DNA of 64,000 nucleotides from Jackrogersella multiformis (Eukaryota; Ascomycota; Sordariomycetes; Xylariales; Hypoxylaceae), in assembly GCA_902806575.1 (NCBI GenBank), contig CADCXD010000004.1, forward strand, positions 992,001-1,056,000, read 5' to 3'. A model generated the notes under the pieces. It worked only from the letters and a program-made list of their open reading frames with translations. It searched no databases and had not been told where the DNA came from. The translations under genes and the position numbers were made by a program. Below are positions 37,497 to 49,775 of this stretch, one piece after another (positions within the stretch are counted from its first letter, which is position 1; each line of letters opens with the position of its first letter).

Positions 37497-40495
37497 AACA
37501 GGTCCGATTTAGCGGTAGCCTTGTTGATAATATCTATTTTTCGCTGTCATAGGTGTCTTCCACCCCCCGCCACTCATAAAGTAAGCCTCCCATTTAATTT
37601 GTCGAAACTACGATCGTTTAGAATCTAATACGTAACTAGGTAGGGAGTCACCAGCGAAAAATCACCGCGAGCACGACCCACAGCTGGGATGGATGCTGAC
37701 ATTCAAACCGCACACTCCCCTCCAGTTCCCTTAAGATGTATCTTACCTAACCCGCCGCTAAGGACTCAAGGATCAAGTCCAAGCTACAGGGGCTAGCTAG
37801 TTTGTCATACACATCTTTCTCTCAGTACACGCCTCCCCTTTTCAGCTGATGTGCCAGAAAGCAATTCGCAAAATGTACCCCTAATAAGATGTCTACTTAC
37901 CTATCATTTGTATCCGTGGAACCTGCCGCTAACAAGGGGCTACCCCCTTGTGGCAGCGTAATGTCAGATACGCACCACTAACCCTACAAAAATGTACAAT
38001 TGAGGCATAGGGCTTATCCCCCCCCCCCTTTTATTTTTTGCGAAGACCTGGGGTTCTCAACCCTAGCTTACCGTCTGATCCTCAAGGGCATTCCCGTACC
38101 CCCCCCATGTCGCCTTACGATCTTGTTAAACATTCCGCGTCATCAGGCAGCTGGTATTATTGCTGACGCTATCGCGCCCGTGGAGCCTTTCCGAGGAAGA
38201 GAACCCTGGCAACCTGACCTGTGCGGTCTTTATGACCGGGCGGCTTTCGCTCGAAGCATAAGCGAGCTAATAAACTCCCTCCATCGCGTCGGCTGGGGAG
38301 CTAGGTAATCGACTCGGGATTGGCTTGCAACGCTCGCGAAGCTCTCTCTGTTTGGCCGTGTGCGCTTCCCCGAGATGAGATCACCCAAGGCGATTGCGAC
38401 CTGTCAGTGTCAGCCTGTCCGCGACAGAACTGTCGGTGTAGAAAGGTGGGATGTTCCGGTCGTCGATGAGCTCTCTCCCTCCCTCACTCTCTGTCACCTT
38501 CGCTCTTCAGGGAAACGCCGTGTCGCATACCACCCGGATGAACCCTTCTAATGTATGTACTGTTGCTGACGCCGATTCTCTTGGCACTGAGCACGTCGGT
38601 GCCTCAATATAGACAGGTACCTAGGTAGATAGCTAGATCGAAACGAAACTTCGATGATGTCAAAACAAGCCATTTCTTTATATCTCAATGAACCGCCTCA
38701 TCGAATTGAATTTCCTCGCTCCCATTATGTAGAGGTGCACACCTGCCGAGCTAGATCTCAGCGGCAGCCTCTCCCACAGACTGTCCAAAACACTCCAACC
38801 CGCGCGCAGCCGAGCGGCAAGCATCCAGCTCAGCCTCCGCTAATCAGTCCCCCGGCCATTCTTCCCCACGAAACTCACCCGCGGACGGTAGGTAGGTAGG
38901 TAACTGTGATGACAAAAGGCTCTGCTGACTGACGGAGCCAACCCTCTTACGCTATCAGATCTAGTCAACCCCAAAGCTGCTACGCGGGAGGTTTTGGTTT
39001 CTTTTCCCCGTCGTTCTTCTGCGCGAATCAGATTTCCTCGTTTCCCACGCTCGGTTTCACAAAAGTGCGGTGTTTTGGAATCTTGATGTTTTCTCTTCAT
39101 TCGCTTGAAGCAAACTTTTCTTTTCTTTTCTTTTTCAATTCTTTTTAATGATAAATATGTTGGTTGGTTGGTAGGTCGGTCATTACTTGAAGTCATTACT
39201 TGAAGTCATAGGTACGTCAGACACAGGCACCACGCAGGGATGGATTGTTGGACAAACTACCTGCATAGTTACCTAGTTATCTACCTGTATAATTACCTTT
39301 TACCCACGTTGGGAAGCATAGGGGATAGGGGATAGTAATAGATAATGATAACAGAAAATAAGCAAACGTCAAAAATGCAAGACGAAACGAAACGAAGCAA
39401 GGGCCTAATTTAATTCTCCGAGAGATAAAGGAGAAAAGAAAGGAAAACCCCTGGCTGTGCGGATCTACATACGTTCGTCACGCCACGGAAGCTCCTTTCA
39501 ATGCAGGAACGCGACAAGGGATGATGCCGGCTGGCGGGCCTCGCTTTTGGACGATGGAGATGCGATGGATGCGATGTGTGACAGGTCAACTGCTACGAGT
39601 CGAGGGACAAGGAGGTGGCGCGTCGTCGTTACATAGTCCCGCTAGGGTTGACCGGTCTGGCGGGTGTCGAGTTGCTGCTGCTGATGCGTATGCGCCATGT
39701 ACATATGAAGTATGGAGTATGGAGTTATGTAGCTAGGTATCTACCTAGGTAAGTATGTATGAGTATGGAGAAAGAATAATTGGGGACACCCTCTTGCAGC
39801 TTCACTACGGCCCCGGACGGAATGGGGCTGGTATGTATGCACGTATGTATGTATATATGCTTGCTATTTTCAGATATGCAGCGCGGCCGCCGAGGCACGC
39901 CGTACTTGTCAACGGCCATCCCACTCCGAAATGAGGATACTCGGGGTCCAGCAGCACGCATTGGACTTACCTACCTACCTACCCACTCACCCCCACCCAT
40001 CTAAGGAAATTTATCAAAACAAGCTTACAATAAGGATGGTTTGCGGATTACTTACATGTCAAATGTACCTACTTGCCTACCTAGGCATTGTGCTATATAC
40101 GAGGGACAGGGCCAAGAGATCGAAGCCGGGTCAGGGGTGGTGAGCCTGGCCTGTTGAAACTTGAAAGGGGTGAGGAGGAAGTCAAGCAAGCAAGCCACTT
40201 TACGTACAGACTATGGGTTTTCTATACCAGGCTTGTTATCATCCATGCCGGCTCGCAGCGGACTTTGATTTCGCACATACGCCATATGCGAATATGGGCG
40301 AGCAGCCGTGCCGCCTCCAACCTCGTTCGTTCGTCGTCACCACAGCAAAATATCTCCCGATTAAGTATATTTCATGTGTACCAAGACGCAAGCGAGTTCG
40401 ACTCAAGCAGCATATTCCCAACTTCACAGTTTTATCATGTGTTGGCTAACTTACCCGTAGAGCGGGCTGCTTCTGGCCTTGTCTCCTAGACTCGT

Positions 40496-40541
40496 GTATG
40501 TGTGTGTGTGTGTACGTGTGTACGTGTGTGTGTGCGTATGT
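40496..40541 (+). repeat. (GT)n microsatellite, interrupted
   Basis: Runs of GT interrupted by TACGTG and GCG. It is alternating purine-pyrimidine, so potentially Z-DNA-forming. Confidence 0.85.
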
Positions 40542-42488
40542 CTACATAAGGTTGGTGTACTATTCCTAAAGGAAACGCAGTTGGGGCTACTATCTAGTAT
40601 CTACCACCACTGATAGCCATCCGCGGGGAACCCGATACGCGGCCGGAAGGCTATCCGGGAGGAGGCTTCGGCCGCTGCAGTCCGCTGCTGACTGCATCGC
40701 GTATCGAACTCCGCGGAGTTGCACAGCACGAAGGCAGGAAGGCTGGCAGGATAAGATTGCGACGCGGTTGTCGTATAGTAGGTACCGTGTATGTACGGGT
40801 CGACAACCACGAAAACCTGGGGGATTGAGTGGGTAAAAGGGGGGCCGATGGCGCGTGATGGGAGACGGAAATGGCCAAAATTGTTGTTGGAACCTCGAAG
40901 GATCGATATGCAGGCGCGGGTAGGGGAGCGGTCAGCCAGAGAACTGCGAAGTTAGGTAGGCAGGTACCTTTTTAGGGCGGCTTCTGCGTGCTGCTATTAT
41001 TATTGTTGCTCTACCTCGTCACACTAGGTATGTATATATACATACATATGGTGCACACATCGAAGGTCCGTGTCCCGTAGTGAAGCCCCCAGAATCAGAA
41101 CCAGATCATCCAATGGGTTTTGGTGCTGGCGCCCGGGGCGATCAATCGTCAGCAATGTATGTGAGCGCACATACACGTATGTATGTTGGGGGTCAAGTGC
41201 ACAACAACACTCCGTTTTCTCCCATTGAACGGGCGTGAGGCGCTTTCACCCTATCGGCATTGGTTAGCCATGATAGCTAGACATAGGTAGCGGTGGAGGA
41301 TGAGCGGATTTTGGCTTCGCCTGTTAACGATTCCAAAAGCCGAGAATCAGACTTTTAGGTGAGTATGTCAGCAGAGGAACACGTGAACGACGTGGTTTTT
41401 TTGGGGTTTTTTTTTGGTTGCATCAAATAACATGACCTTGTGTTGCAAGTGGTCGTGCGGCACAAGGCATGAGTGCGGCTGCCCATGAAGATACTATTAT
41501 GTCCGAAAAGGCCGCCGAGAGAGGAAACACGACCGAGCAAAGAGATCTGTGATAGTAGCCTCGCCTGTCGGCTGTACCTCGTTGTCCGGGGGTTACCCTC
41601 GGTGCGACTTAAACGGAGGGTTAAGGAGAGGTATGCACGTCGCCTATGCTGAATGTAAGATGGGATTACTTGTTCCATCTGGAATGAGTGCTGGATTGGT
41701 TCGGCTAATCATAAGGATCTTGCGAGATCTAACCTGCGGATGGTCCGCGCTCTGCCCGTTGGGGGCGCACATCTAGGTTGAGTCCCAATCGAGCAACGTG
41801 GTATGACGATATGTACCATATTTACACAGCTTTCGATTTCGTCTAGCTCCGTGGAAATACCGACATACATATAAGCAGCAAGATCCTGCTGCGGTGCTTA
41901 GAACAGCGAGTTCCATATGCCGGATACTATGGGGAAAATCCCATTATGAATGAACACCGGACATCCCGAGTTTTGTCATGTAATGTTGCTCTCGTGAACA
42001 TCTATGAGGTTTCCGAAAATATAGGGGCAACTTAGGTAACGCGTCCCTAATGTAACACACCCATGATTTTGGAGGTAGCACAACATCGAAAACCGCAGTC
42101 AAGCCGGTAGCGGGATTGTATGTTATTGCACATGTAGTACAAAGGCTATTTCGACTGTTATGTTTTGACCTGGTCTGGCTCTGGTCGAAGTCTAGTTCGT
42201 TGTTGTTTACCTAGATGGTCTTAGGATACGTGCTCCCTAGATTAAGACGATGTCCTAGAATACCTGTGGGCGGTGTGTTGTTAGAATCTCATGATGAAAG
42301 ACGATGTTCCTAGGATGTTTCATATCGGGGGTTGATCTCGCCCTACTGAATCCAGAACAAGCCCATGGCCAGTTGCCGCCAAGCCATTTAATACTCTGTA
42401 GGGCTAGCCGCCAGCCCTATGGAGCCCAAACTCGAGAAGATCAGCTCAGCGCCGCGGTAAAAACTCAGTCACTGTTGCGAAAGAAGAA

Positions 42489-42515
42489 TGCGAGATGCGA
42501 GATGCGAGATGCGAG
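42489..42515 (+). repeat. 7-bp tandem repeat (ATGCGAG)n
   Basis: Three full ATGCGAG units plus a partial one, in a gene-poor stretch. Confidence 0.85.
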
Positions 42516-44495
42516 AAAAGCTTTTAGGCTTATTCATTTAAGCGTCCGTGGCTTTTCATATGAATACCGGAACGTGAGCCCTATGTAGTTAGCTGGCGCG
42601 TCGCTCAGCCCCGTAACTCTGACACCTAGGATATCGAAGCCAATTCAATCATGGAACGAGCCCTTTGCGGAAGATACCGAGGGCCCGGATTCGGGGTTGT
42701 GTAACTTAAATGCGGACCCGCAAAGCGGAGCAAATCCCGGGACATGAGATAGAGCGCATCTCGGGAAGTCCGTAAACTGTCGAACGAGAATGCGCGCTTG
42801 TGCCACTCAAGGGCTTTGATTAGGATTTGATTATATCCCTAGACATAGGGACTAGAATGTACCTATGTGCAATGAGCCATTCCGATAACCTCCCGGACAA
42901 GTCCTATACAAATCCGATCAGCAAGGACACGTCTCAATCTTACTTACCTTTTTAGTTCACAATGTACTGTAATATGTAGAGAGTGTATGATACAGTAACC
43001 GTGCATTTGTATATATAAAATTTAGCATTGGGTTTGAATCGAATAGGCCGATTAAAAATCCCGTAGGCCGTAATATATCTGCATCTCATCAAGAGCAGAT
43101 ACCATACTAGGCTCGTTTGGTAGGTTGAGTATCACCTCCGTATGTTAGGACTGGAAATATGTATGACGGTGTCATGCACTGTAAAGATTCCTATAACAAA
43201 TATCATTAACCCAAAGTCAGATATGTATGTACCAACCCAATGACCCTCTTAAGGGTGACATCATCCCCCACACTCGGTCAACTTTTTCGAGTTGCGAATC
43301 CGAGAAAGATTTCCAATTGCTTGCTGACATTCCGGCAATTCTGCATGATCCCTGTGTCGAAACCGTACCATGCAAGTATAATAGCTAGGTATCTCGTAAG
43401 TCGCGGCCACAACCGAGTGCAGCTCGAGGGATGTATACATACAGCCAGTACTTAGCAGATCCCTGTTACTTAGGGTGTATGTAAAAAATGGTGTGGGCGA
43501 AATATTGGCATGTACCTATCATGAAGGATCCAGGGGGGGGGGTATGCTAATCTAGAGCGTCAGCACTAATGTGTATCGTTCTTGTTAGACGGCCCCCGCG
43601 CAAATAGGTAATGAGATAGTCCGGTCAATTAGCCGGCCCGAAGGCATGTATTAGTTCTTTACAGAACGACAGTAGTAGGTGTAAACCTCTCAAGAAAATG
43701 GAGACAGGTCGTGCAACAGCCTTAAGGACAAATCCAAGTTTGGACCTATGACATCCGGGATTGTCTATGTACTTAGGTATTGCTGTGCAACTGTCATGCT
43801 GCTCCTGATATTAACGGCATATAGGCCTGGGCAACCATAACTGCCTACTAGGTAGGTATGTAGGTAGGCCAGGCTGCTTATGTTAGAAGACTTTATGTAG
43901 TAATACATTGCAATAACCATCTAAACTGGATGTAAAGAATCAACATGTAACGTGGGGGCGATATGTAAGATGTTAAAGAATAGTGAAACTCATATATTGT
44001 ATCTCACAGCAAGCAGTTGGTACCACCGTCGTGGCCGATCACCGGGCTAGAATCCGGATGCCCATGCGTGGTAATGCTATGGCTTACAACGACTGAGGAT
44101 ATTCGAGAGACCCACCTGGCTCGTGTTACCTATCGTAAGGCTGATACCATAGTCTTTCTGTATTCTGCTCGCTCAAAGAAAACCCGAGTATGACCGAAGC
44201 ACATTAGTTTATGAGTGCGGGCTCACGCTGCATATTTGAACGTTACCTATCCTGCGACCCCAAGGAGTTACTCGAAAAGGGGTCTGTGTACCCTGTCCAC
44301 TTACAAGACGTAGTGAAAAGCCCTCTCCATCGTCACGCGCTCAATATGCGTTGAATCCATTATGGAAGAGTAATATGGCTCCCCAGATGCAAGTACAACC
44401 AGTGTATCCTCGTGATCTCGTTAGAAAGATATATGTTGCATTAATGCTGCATCGACTCATCAAAACACGGGAGGTGCCCGGTAGATCAACCACTC

Positions 44496-44781
44496 TTAGT
44501 CACTGGGTGTCACGGCATACACTCCCTCTTTTCTCGGAATGGTGCCATCAGACGTGGTGCCGTGCGTTGTCGATGCAATGTAAGCGCTAGCCTTCTTGCA
44601 GTGGGCCGCAGAAGTGATGAAGAAGTTGTTGACAGAAGTGGGGAGCTTGCCAATGTTTTCATCCAATTCGAGTAGCATATTCTCCAGCGTGTGAAGTACA
44701 TAATATGCGAAGTCCTGATGATGAAGTCTGCTGAGCAGTTCACCAACGTCCAAAGCGGAAATTGAGGAAGATTGGTGCTAA
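44496..44781 (-). pseudogene. protein-like open segment, possible gene relic
   Basis: On the minus strand an open frame begins after a CTTAG acceptor-like site (first base 44781) and runs to a TAA at 44496. It reads like real protein, with LHHQDFAYYVLHTLENMLLE and KLPTSVNNFFI. No in-frame ATG is near its start. The DNA upstream on this strand has stops in all frames and no consistent partner exon could be found. It is therefore either the last exon of an undetected gene or a decayed fragment. No family is recognised. Confidence 0.25.
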
Positions 44782-45368
44782 GCAATGCGACATTCGATCA
44801 ACTTGTCGGCGAAAAAGAAGCAGTGTCAGCCTTATAGGGCGTTTCGAAGGCTTACAGTCTTCGGCTTAGAAAAGCCAATAATTTTCGGTGGTCAGCTTGT
44901 TAATATTTACCATGTAGGCTATTACCGTGCAGGGCAGGCCACCTAGTCGAGGTAAACGCAACTAGGCAAATACGGCAAAGATAATCGTCTGGTGTGGCTT
45001 TAGAAGAGGAAAATGGTGTTGAAGTGAAGCAAATGCGTATTCCCGCAGCGGCATGCCGACTAAGATACGACATGTTCGGCTTACCATATCGATTGAGCGA
45101 ATACTCGACATCATTACTGCGGACCCTGAAGATACCTCCTTGGCTGTATCCGCTATACTGAGACCAAGATAAAGGTTCCAATGAGAGCCATCAATTCACC
45201 GGGTATCGAGCACCCCCTTTAAGGGCCACTGTATCGTCGACAGGGCATGTTGGCCTGGATAAGCTTAAATATTTCTAAGGGTGTAATGAAAACACAGACT
45301 GGTAATATAGTCGAGGTTTAACGCGGTTGGCTGAGTTGAGGACTACTCGACGCAGGCGAAGCTGCCTC

Positions 45369-46107
45369 TTACGGTAAATTCTTAGGGACAGAAGGAAAAA
45401 AGTTGGGGTTGCTCATTCGTTCCCGGTTCCTTTTGGCCATCTCAGCCTGACGTTTCTTGTCTACCCGTTGTTGGTAGAAGGTTCTGCATATTATCAGCAA
45501 ATACGGCCATTGTCTTAGGTAGGAACAGATATAGCCCGACCGTTGTAACGAAAACACTCTTGGTTCTTCCTCTGAGATTGGTGGTGCCTTGTCGTCTGCC
45601 TTATCCTAGGCAATTCAAATTAGCAAGGCCTTAAGGCTAAGATTACCTACCTAGGTAGGTAGAGAGAGATATACCTTGGAGTCTAGGTTCGGTTCGTCTT
45701 TCTTCTCGTCCTTTTTAGTGTCCTTTCCCTCGTCTTCCTTGCTCTTTTCAGATTCCTTGCTCGATTTTGAGTCTTTCTCTTTCTTCTTCCGCTGCTTTTC
45801 CTCGTACTCCTTTTTAGCTCGTTCGAGCTCTTCGTCCATCTCCTTTTTCTTCTTGGCTGCGACAGCCTCCTGGTCAATGATAGGGGTGCAGAATCCTCTA
45901 TCCTTTATATGACCAACACATACATAGAAGAAGTCCTAGTAGCGGACACATCAGGATGAAGCGTCTATAAGGCTGTGATGCAGAGCCGCAACCCACCTTA
46001 CTCTCAGGGGTAATGAGAACACTAGTACAAGGCTTGAAGCAGACTTCACATGCTTTGGCCGAGGTATCAGCCACCTTCCGATGGTGCCAGATATTTGGAA
46101 AGGACAT
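45369..46107 (-). CDS. VFA1: VPS4-associated protein 1 (Vfa1)
   Basis: Four exons on the minus strand (46107-45997, 45935-45675, 45605-45541, 45483-45369) give 183 residues. Introns are 61, 69 and 57 nt. The N-terminus MSFPNIWHHRKVADTSAKAC begins a zinc-binding module with CEVC and, across intron 1, a second cysteine in DFFYVC; this is the hallmark of Vfa1. A highly charged Lys/Glu coiled-coil stretch (residues ~55-120) follows. The end QQRVDKKRQAEMAKRNRERM with NPNFFPSVPKNLP matches the family C-terminus. Yeast Vfa1 binds the AAA-ATPase Vps4 and stimulates ESCRT disassembly at endosomes. Intron 2 contains a TACCTAGGTA palindrome. Intron 3 has a weak GTCGGG donor and is in frame without a stop, so retention would add 19 residues. 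It shares a 597-bp divergent promoter region with RTT106. Confidence 0.85.
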
Positions 46108-46704
46108 GGCGGATCTATGGTTAAAAGAAGACAAGTGCAGAATGTAGAATATATTGTAGCAAATACACAAGTAAATACACAGCCTTGGTTGAATTAGTTG
46201 GAAGAAGAAGGCTGAAGCTGAGTGCCCAACGTTTGGAGAAGTAACTTCTAAGATTGGTAGCGAATGTGGGGTTATAAATATCCGGTTATGTAATATGGAT
46301 ACCCGCGGATCTTATCACACCCTAGCAGCCTAGGTAGGTTTCAAGCCACAAGTGGCGCCAAAGAAACGCCGTAATATCTAATAATATGGACCTACGTACG
46401 ATGGATAAGAGGCTATCCGATAAGATAATTGAAAGGATAATTTTAGGGGACGAACCACCCTTGTACGTCATTGCTTAGCTAACCTAGGTACCTAGCTTAG
46501 CAGTGGAAAACAAACAGAGCGCTGTCGGTCGGTCGGTCAACTTTTAAACAACATCGGAACAACGCAACATCACATCACCTATACCTGAATATAATTAAGA
46601 GTCTCCTGCACCTCGACCTCAACCTCAACCTCAACCTCGAACTTGACCTCGTTAACGCTCAATACGGGGTGATCGCCCCAACCGGACCGGACCCCTTTGA
46701 AGCC
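46108..46704. promoter_or_regulatory. shared divergent promoter region VFA1 / RTT106
   Basis: 597 bp separate the two start codons. On the RTT106 side, about 46608-46650, lies a (CTCAAC)n/(CTCGAC)n tract, probably in the RTT106 leader. A short (GGTC)n run is near 46526. No clear TATA box is seen. Confidence 0.5.
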
Positions 46705-48192
46705 ATGGCTGGTGGTCTAGATACCGAGATATTAGACTCCGTATTCAAGTCGCGACCAGATATTCTACAAGCAATTCATAAGGCTGCCGGTAATTAATTC
46801 GCCATTATACGCGTTTTTTTGTTTTTTGTTTTTTGTTTATTGTTTATTTATTTTTCTGTCGCTTACTAGAATATATATATAGATTCCCCCTCGCGAGTCC
46901 AACTATTTAATAAGATTGCGAGTTTTGTGCATGAGCAAATCGGCGACCAACCATCCGGGTCATCACTTAAGCGACGCCGAGTCGACATCGAGCCCTCCCA
47001 AAATGGGAATACCCCGGCTGCTACAGCCGCAGACACGACTGAGGATGTAGTCACCGAGGGTATATTGCTGGAAATAAAAGAGATATCCGTCTCTATGCCA
47101 CAGCGCAAAAAGTTCGAGCTATGCTTCACCCCCAAGCATATATATGCCCGGGCTCCAGGTACAACGGCGCCTGTCCCTAACATAGTGTATGCATGGAAGG
47201 ATATTGGTATGTATTTCCAATGGTATTGCCGTCTGATTCTAAAGACTAACCCCTAAACAGAATACGCCTTCTTTCTTCCCGTACCTGAGAAAGCTCAGAT
47301 TCAACATAACTACATCTTGTTCCCTCGAAATTCTTACTCCCTATCAAAAGCAGGTACCCCAACCGACGAGCCGCTAATGTTTACCGTCTCGGCCGGTGCG
47401 CCAAAACCGGGCTCGATCGGAGGACCGAATGCCAGCGCTGCTTCTGCCGTCTCTGACTCCTATACCACCCTATTCCATTGGGCCTTGAATAAGTGTCTCC
47501 AGGCAGCCGGAAACAATGTGCAAATAGTGGCAGCAGACACTGCTAAGTTCCACAGTAAGATTCGGCAACCACATCGGCCGAAGGAACTGGCCGTTCATGT
47601 TAAAGCCTTCAGAGGGTCGAAGGATGGCTACTTGTTTTTCCTAGAGACTGGGATCCTATGGGGTTTCAAGAAACCACTCCTGTTCATTCCGCTTGATAGG
47701 ATTGCAGCTGTGAGCTACACGAGCGTATTGCAACGTACATTTAACGTGGCAGTTGAGGTTTTTGCCGGCGAGAATGGCGATATCGAGACAACGGAGGAGA
47801 TCGAGTTCTCGATGCTAGACCAGGAGGATTATGGAGGCATTAACGAAAATTATGTCATGAAACACAGGCTTCAAGACCGAAGTATGGCAGACCAGAGGAA
47901 GGCGAAGAGGGAACTAGCAGAAAACGCGAAGGGGAAGAAAGGCGTCGATGGCGAAGGGGAAGATGCCAATGGTCACGATGGCGATGATGACATGACGGAA
48001 CTAGAAAGAGCCCAGTTGGAAGCCGAGCAACAATTGCAAGACGACGAGGATGAAGACGAGGAAGATTACGACCCTGGATCGGAAGGTGAGAGCGAGGGCT
48101 CAGGGGTTAGCTCCGACGATGATGACGATGACGCAGCGGAAGGCGACGAAATGGAGGATGAAGAAGATGATCCTAACGAGGAAGAGGAGTAA
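46705..48192 (+). CDS. RTT106: histone chaperone Rtt106
   Basis: Exons 46705-46789, 46883-47206 and 47261-48192 join in phase 1 twice, giving 446 residues, close to the yeast protein. Donors are GTAATT and GTATGT. Intron 1 carries a T-rich (TTTTTTG)n tract. The N-terminal helical segment (residues 1-45) corresponds to the dimerisation region. The tandem pleckstrin-homology core follows, with LFPRNSYSL, KAFRGSKDGYLFFLETGILWGFKKP and LLFIPLDRIAAVSYTSVLQRTFNV, the most conserved block. The C-terminus from residue ~345 is strongly acidic (Glu/Asp runs), as in the family. Rtt106 binds H3-H4, prefers H3 acetylated at K56, and works with CAF-1 and HIR in nucleosome assembly and silencing. A poly(A)-signal-like AATAAA follows 62 nt after the stop. 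No damage is seen. Confidence 0.92.
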
Positions 48193-48253
48193 GGGGTTAC
48201 TAGAGTGATGGCGATTTATCAAGCGCCAACCTTGGACATGTAATACTACCTAC

Positions 48254-48259
48254 AATAAA
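48254..48259 (+). terminator. AATAAA poly(A) signal for RTT106
   Basis: A canonical AATAAA hexamer lies 62 nt after the RTT106 stop codon, within the 415-bp gap to the convergent aldo-keto reductase gene. Confidence 0.5.
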
Positions 48260-48607
48260 GTAGGCAACCGTTGCGTATACGGAGCATTTCGTTCGGCATA
48301 GCACCACGGGATCGGTCAAAATTCGAGAAATACCACGTCTTCGATCCTCGAACATAGTCCAACTAGCTAAGTCGCATCAAGTCGTGTCGGCCTTGTCTAC
48401 TAGTCTAACTTGCATGAAGTGTTCCCAAAGATTCATATATTACTCGCCGGGTCGGCCACAGCGTGGTACAACTCGATTCTTGTCGCATGGATCCAATACG
48501 CGAAGCGTTAGCACGATTGCATTGCAATGGAAAATAATATATTTATCTCTGAGGGGGGATTTAGGTACCAGATAACCTCTAGGCGTCTACTTCGATTCTC
48601 TGAAAGC

Positions 48608-49775
48608 TCATAAGGGGGCAGTATCCTGGAGCTGTGCGGCAGGAACCGTTCCGACTCGGTTGTTTCGTATCCCCGCAACCTCCAAGCTTTCGATGACATC
48701 TCTGACCTCCTTCTTTTCCTCGGCGGAAATGGTAATATTCAGTGCACCTAAGTTCTCCTCCATATACTTGATGGATTTGGTCCCTGGGATAGGGAAGAAA
48801 TCATCTCCCTGTGCCATAATCCACGCCAACGCCAACTGGCTCGGTGTGTGGCCCTTCTGCTTCGCGAACGCCTCGAACTTATACACCAACTCCAGGTTCT
48901 TCGGGAAGTTCTCCGGGCTATATCTCGGCATTAACCTCCGAATATCGGATGGATCAAAGTCATCCAATGACTTATAACGACCAGTTAGGAAACCTCGTCC
49001 GAGAGGCGAATAAGTGACAACGGCAACTCCCAACTCCCGGCAGGTAGCAAGCAAATTGGTGCCTTGTTCGTTTTCGATGTCAAGTGTCCAAGGACTGTAT
49101 TCAACCTGGACAGCGGTAATCCGGTGGACAGCATGAGCTCGTCGAAGTGTATTGGAACTACACTCAGACAGCCCGATATACTTGATCTTGCCTTCCCTAG
49201 TTCAAAAATTTAGTGATTATGTACGCCTGGGAATCGAGTAGCTTGAGGTGCTTACTTCATAAGCTGAGCCATAGCCTCCACAGTCTTCTCAATAGGGGTA
49301 ACTTCGTCGAATCGATGACAATAATATAGATCGATACTATTGCACTCGAGACGTTTCAGAGACCGTTCACAGCTCAACCGACATCTCTCCGGGGAACTAT
49401 CTATAACAAACCCCCGCGGGCCGTCAGGCGTCTGATCGAACTCAAAGGCCCATTTCGTGGCTAAAAAGATGTCGTTTCTCCGTTCCGGGTACTTCTTGAA
49501 CCATCTACCTAAGAGATCTTCACTGTCGCCGTAGGCATAGGCAGTATCCCAGAAAATCTCACCGAGCTCCCAGGCTCGGTTGAGAACCTTGAATCGTTGT
49601 TCATCAGACCTTTTCATAAAGTCAGTCTACTGGTTGCCAACGACCTTCAGATTGCTTCAACTTACCCCACAGCTCCATACCCGACGCTCATGCCCATCAA
49701 GCCAAGTCCAAGCTTTGGTACCTGAGGACCATTCTTTCCTAGTTGGCTAGTTGCAAGCTTCTGAGGAGGGGACAT
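48608..49775 (-). CDS. aldo-keto reductase
   Basis: Three minus-strand exons (49775-49666, 49609-49256, 49196-48608) join in phase 2 twice, giving 350 residues. Introns are 56 and 59 nt with GTAAGT and GTAAGC donors. The (beta/alpha)8 aldo-keto reductase tetrad is complete: D58 and Y63 in FWDTAYAYGDSE, K89 in FLATKW, H135 in DLYYCHRFD. The NADPH-binding C-terminal part is present, with SQLALAWIMAQG and PIPGTKSIKYMEENLGAL. The KYIGLSECSSNTLRRAHAVHRI stretch and the overall pattern place it with the AKR8/AKR13-type fungal reductases often labelled pyridoxal reductase-like or YakC-like. The true substrate cannot be read from sequence. It is expected to be soluble and cytosolic. It is convergent with RTT106 and has no evident pathway partner. 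Confidence 0.9.

Larger units (their letters stand above)
37497..44495. other. second gene-poor stretch
   Basis: About 7 kb with no firm gene. A plus-strand frame at about 38003-38308 contains a moderately protein-like run (HQAAGIIADAIAPVEPF) but begins in an 11-C homopolymer (38018-38028) and has no partner exon. TACCTAGGTA copies are at 38618-38627 and 39742-39751. Simple repeats include (GT)n at about 40496-40541 and (ATGCGAG)n at about 42489-42515. An 8-bp inverted repeat TGTATGTG/CACATACA with a 4-nt loop is at 41156-41175. Confidence 0.4.

Noticed and set aside
38003..38308. 102-codon plus-strand frame as a gene
   Set aside because: It begins in an 11-C homopolymer without good context, has no domain and no partner exon; only part of it looks protein-like.
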